50,012 bases of DNA, taken from the NCBI GenBank assembly GCA_018335015.1, contig JAGXKX010000005.1:1-50012 (forward strand), given 5' to 3'. Source of the stretch: Candidatus Bipolaricaulota bacterium. GTDB taxonomy: Bacteria > Bipolaricaulota > Bipolaricaulia > M55B111. This document shows positions 47,933 to 50,012 of this stretch, in pieces (the first letter of the stretch is position 1; the number at the start of each line of letters is the position of its first letter). Both the position numbers and the translations under genes were made by a program. The notes under the pieces are model-generated. The model was not told the origin of the DNA. It saw only the letters and a program-made list of their open reading frames with translations, and searched no databases.

Positions 47933-49846
47933 TCAATTCAAACTAGGAGTACCGACCGCGGTTACGTGGACCTTTCCTCTTCCGTGGTTGAACGGATCTT
48001 TGCTGACGTGAAGGTTTATATCCTCTCCTCCCGACTCTCGAACCAGATTACTGGCGCTTCTTTTCCCCAGCCTTACGGCCTCATCCATCGCCACTTCCTC
48101 GTCCTCCACCTCGATCGTCTTCCTGTTATCCGGAAGAAATACCAAGAACTCTTCCGTCTCCGGCTTTTCTACAACCAGAACATCAATTCTTCTCGATACG
48201 CGTCCAGTTACCGCACCAACGGCGTTGCCTACTTCGAAGTTTTCTACCTCCAGAAAATCTGCTCCCAGGTTCTCGGCCACCCGGGGAAGAAATACACCCG
48301 CAGGAGCCCCCACTCCGATAACGGGGTAGTCCAACTCGAACTTCACGGACATACCTTTAGTCCCTTCGTCCTTACAGTAGTACCACAGAGAGTTGCCCTC
48401 GAACTCACAGCCAGGCTTCTCTTCCAGGATAAATTTTTTCACTACTTCGTAGGAAATTTCTTTCTCGAACGACTCCTTTACCTGGGAGGCAAACCGAGCA
48501 GGTTCCTGTCCCCTTTCCCGGGCCAGTACGTCAGTACCAATCCTCGGTGCCTCCCTGCTCCCGGCCGTATACTCTCCAATTACATGGAGCAGGTCTGTCG
48601 GAGTTAAAGCCACCCTGCGAACTAAACCCAGCCTTTCCAGCTTTCGCAAGTAGTAATTGCCCCGAATCAGACCTTCTTCCCGGGCAATATCCATAAGCCT
48701 ACTCCTATTCATCATTTCGTCGCCGATCAATTTATAAAACTTAACTTCCGAGTCCGTTAGCTGGCTCAAATCTTCACCGACCCCTTTTCTCTTCTCGACG
48801 AACGAGGCATCTTCATAGAGGTCCACTTTATCCAGTAGCTCTTCGGATAAATCTCCAAAAGCCAGCGGCATTGCTGTCCGTGGACCAAATACCAGGTTAC
48901 CTTCTTTATCCAGTTCAATCTGACTATCCCCACCAAGACCATTGCTCCGGAGGTCCATCGACCGAACCTTGGTTCTCCACTTTCCAACCGAAACACCAGA
49001 ATTAGCCAGTGTGGGTAAGCCGTTCCTCAGTACCGCGACGTCCACCGTGGTCCCTCCAATATCTATCACCACACCGTCGTCCTTATTCGACAGCCATCGG
49101 GCACCTATCGCGCTCGCCGCGGGTCCGGAAAATACGGTTTCTATCGGCTTTTTCTTGACCTCCCCGGATTTAGCTAGCGTCCCGTCACTTTTTACGACCA
49201 ATAGGGGGGCATGGATTCCCCTCTCCCTCAGAGCCGACTTTGCGCTATCGATAAACGAATTAATTATCGGCACTACTTTTACGTTCAGCACTGCGGTAAC
49301 CGCCCTCTCGTAGAATCCGAGTTGTGGGGAAAGGTCGTGCCCGGTAATTATGGGCCTGCTGGTTTTTTCCTCAATTATCTTCCGGACCCGATTTTCGTGA
49401 GTCGGGTTTCTAACCCCAAAATACCCCGAGACGGCAAATCCGACCACCTGATCCTTCCACTCTTCAACGAGAGTAGCTGCTCTTTCCTCGTCTAAAGGTT
49501 CGAGTTCCTCACCCCGAGGATTGAACCTGCCCGGAACGTAACCTCGCCTGGATCTGGGAAACTCCTGGTTCTCACTCGGTTTCCAGCCCAGGGTTAAAAG
49601 GCCCACAGGACCTCCCCTGCCCTCGACAATGGAATTAGTGGCGAGTGTCGAGGAAAGAGAAACCTGAATTACGTTATCGGGATCAATTTTTCCAATAACT
49701 TCGTCTATCGCTTCGAATATTCCCCGGGATAGATCGTCGTGCGTGGTCCGGACTTTGGTCACTTCTTCAATTCGCTCCTCTTCCTGATCGAATAGAACGG
49801 CATCGGTAAAGGTATCCCCGGCGTCGACGCCCACGGCGTAATCCAT
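47933..49846 (-). CDS. HyuA-like hydantoinase/oxoprolinase family ASKHA ATPase with internal wHTH-like segment
   Basis: MDYAVGVDAGDTFTDAVLF, SSTLATNSIVEGRG, VVIDIGGTTVDVAVLRNG phosphate motifs; ATG after ggaggtaata. Confidence 0.85.
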   Translation of the reverse strand: MDYAVGVDAGDTFTDAVLFDQEEERIEEVTKVRTTHDDLSRGIFEAIDEVIGKIDPDNVIQVSLSSTLATNSIVEGRGGPVGLLTLGWKPSENQEFPRSRRGYVPGRFNPRGEELEPLDEERAATLVEEWKDQVVGFAVSGYFGVRNPTHENRVRKIIEEKTSRPIITGHDLSPQLGFYERAVTAVLNVKVVPIINSFIDSAKSALRERGIHAPLLVVKSDGTLAKSGEVKKKPIETVFSGPAASAIGARWLSNKDDGVVIDIGGTTVDVAVLRNGLPTLANSGVSVGKWRTKVRSMDLRSNGLGGDSQIELDKEGNLVFGPRTAMPLAFGDLSEELLDKVDLYEDASFVEKRKGVGEDLSQLTDSEVKFYKLIGDEMMNRSRLMDIAREEGLIRGNYYLRKLERLGLVRRVALTPTDLLHVIGEYTAGSREAPRIGTDVLARERGQEPARFASQVKESFEKEISYEVVKKFILEEKPGCEFEGNSLWYYCKDEGTKGMSVKFELDYPVIGVGAPAGVFLPRVAENLGADFLEVENFEVGNAVGAVTGRVSRRIDVLVVEKPETEEFLVFLPDNRKTIEVEDEEVAMDEAVRLGKRSASNLVRESGGEDINLHVSKDPFNHGRGKVHVTAVGTPSLN

Positions 49847-50012
49847 TATTACCTCCAGTTTATATAGAGAAACCTCGGGTTAGGCAGTAATCTCAGACCG
49901 TAACCCCTCATAAGAAAGCAGTGTCAACCTAATGATGAAATTTCGCTTATTTGCCGTATTATTCCCAACTTTCAAAAATTTAATTCACGCGGAGGCATAA
50001 CTCAAAGTCAAT

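Noticed and set aside
47966-48607. 213-aa plus-strand ORF
   Set aside because: Antisense shadow of the HyuA-like gene; no ribosome-binding site or known motif.
1-50012. CRISPR arrays, prophage, transposons or toxin-antitoxin systems
   Set aside because: No spaced repeats, integrase, transposase, structural phage genes or paired toxin found; the lone RHH gene lies upstream of NAPRTase, not a toxin.

Overview
This window looks like contiguous bacterial chromosome. I saw no rRNA, tRNA, CRISPR array or transposase. Encoded proteins are strikingly Glu/Asp-rich (for example the RplY tail, SecA and ClpC), which hints at a salt-in halophile; the taxon was not determined. Bases 1-31,000 are mostly housekeeping: dtd (truncated by the window edge), rpmF, smpB, a macrodomain protein, pyrG, lgt, DUF445, an acetate block (ADP-forming acyl-CoA synthetase fused to GNAT, AMP-forming Acs, GPR1/FUN34/YaaH-type transporter), secA, gcvH, a short glmU, prs, rplY, clpC, radA, disA, punA, accA/accD, DUF502, a ribbon-helix-helix gene missed by the ORF track, a NAPRTase that appears to start at ATT, a SurA-N-type secreted protein and ddl. 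Bases 31,400-49,850 (all minus strand) form the most interesting region. This is a coherent candidate pathway for corrinoid-dependent demethylation of a quaternary amine, probably glycine betaine. It holds an OpuA-type ABC transporter with two binding-protein paralogues (one has lost the Trp ligand-cage motifs), two non-pyrrolysine MttB-family methyltransferases, a corrinoid protein directly upstream of gcvPA-gcvPB, an AcsE/MtgA-like methyl-THF:corrinoid methyltransferase, fhs-folE-folD, a GntR regulator and a HyuA-like ASKHA ATPase that could be a non-canonical corrinoid activator. All assignments come from reading translated sequence; no database searches were run.
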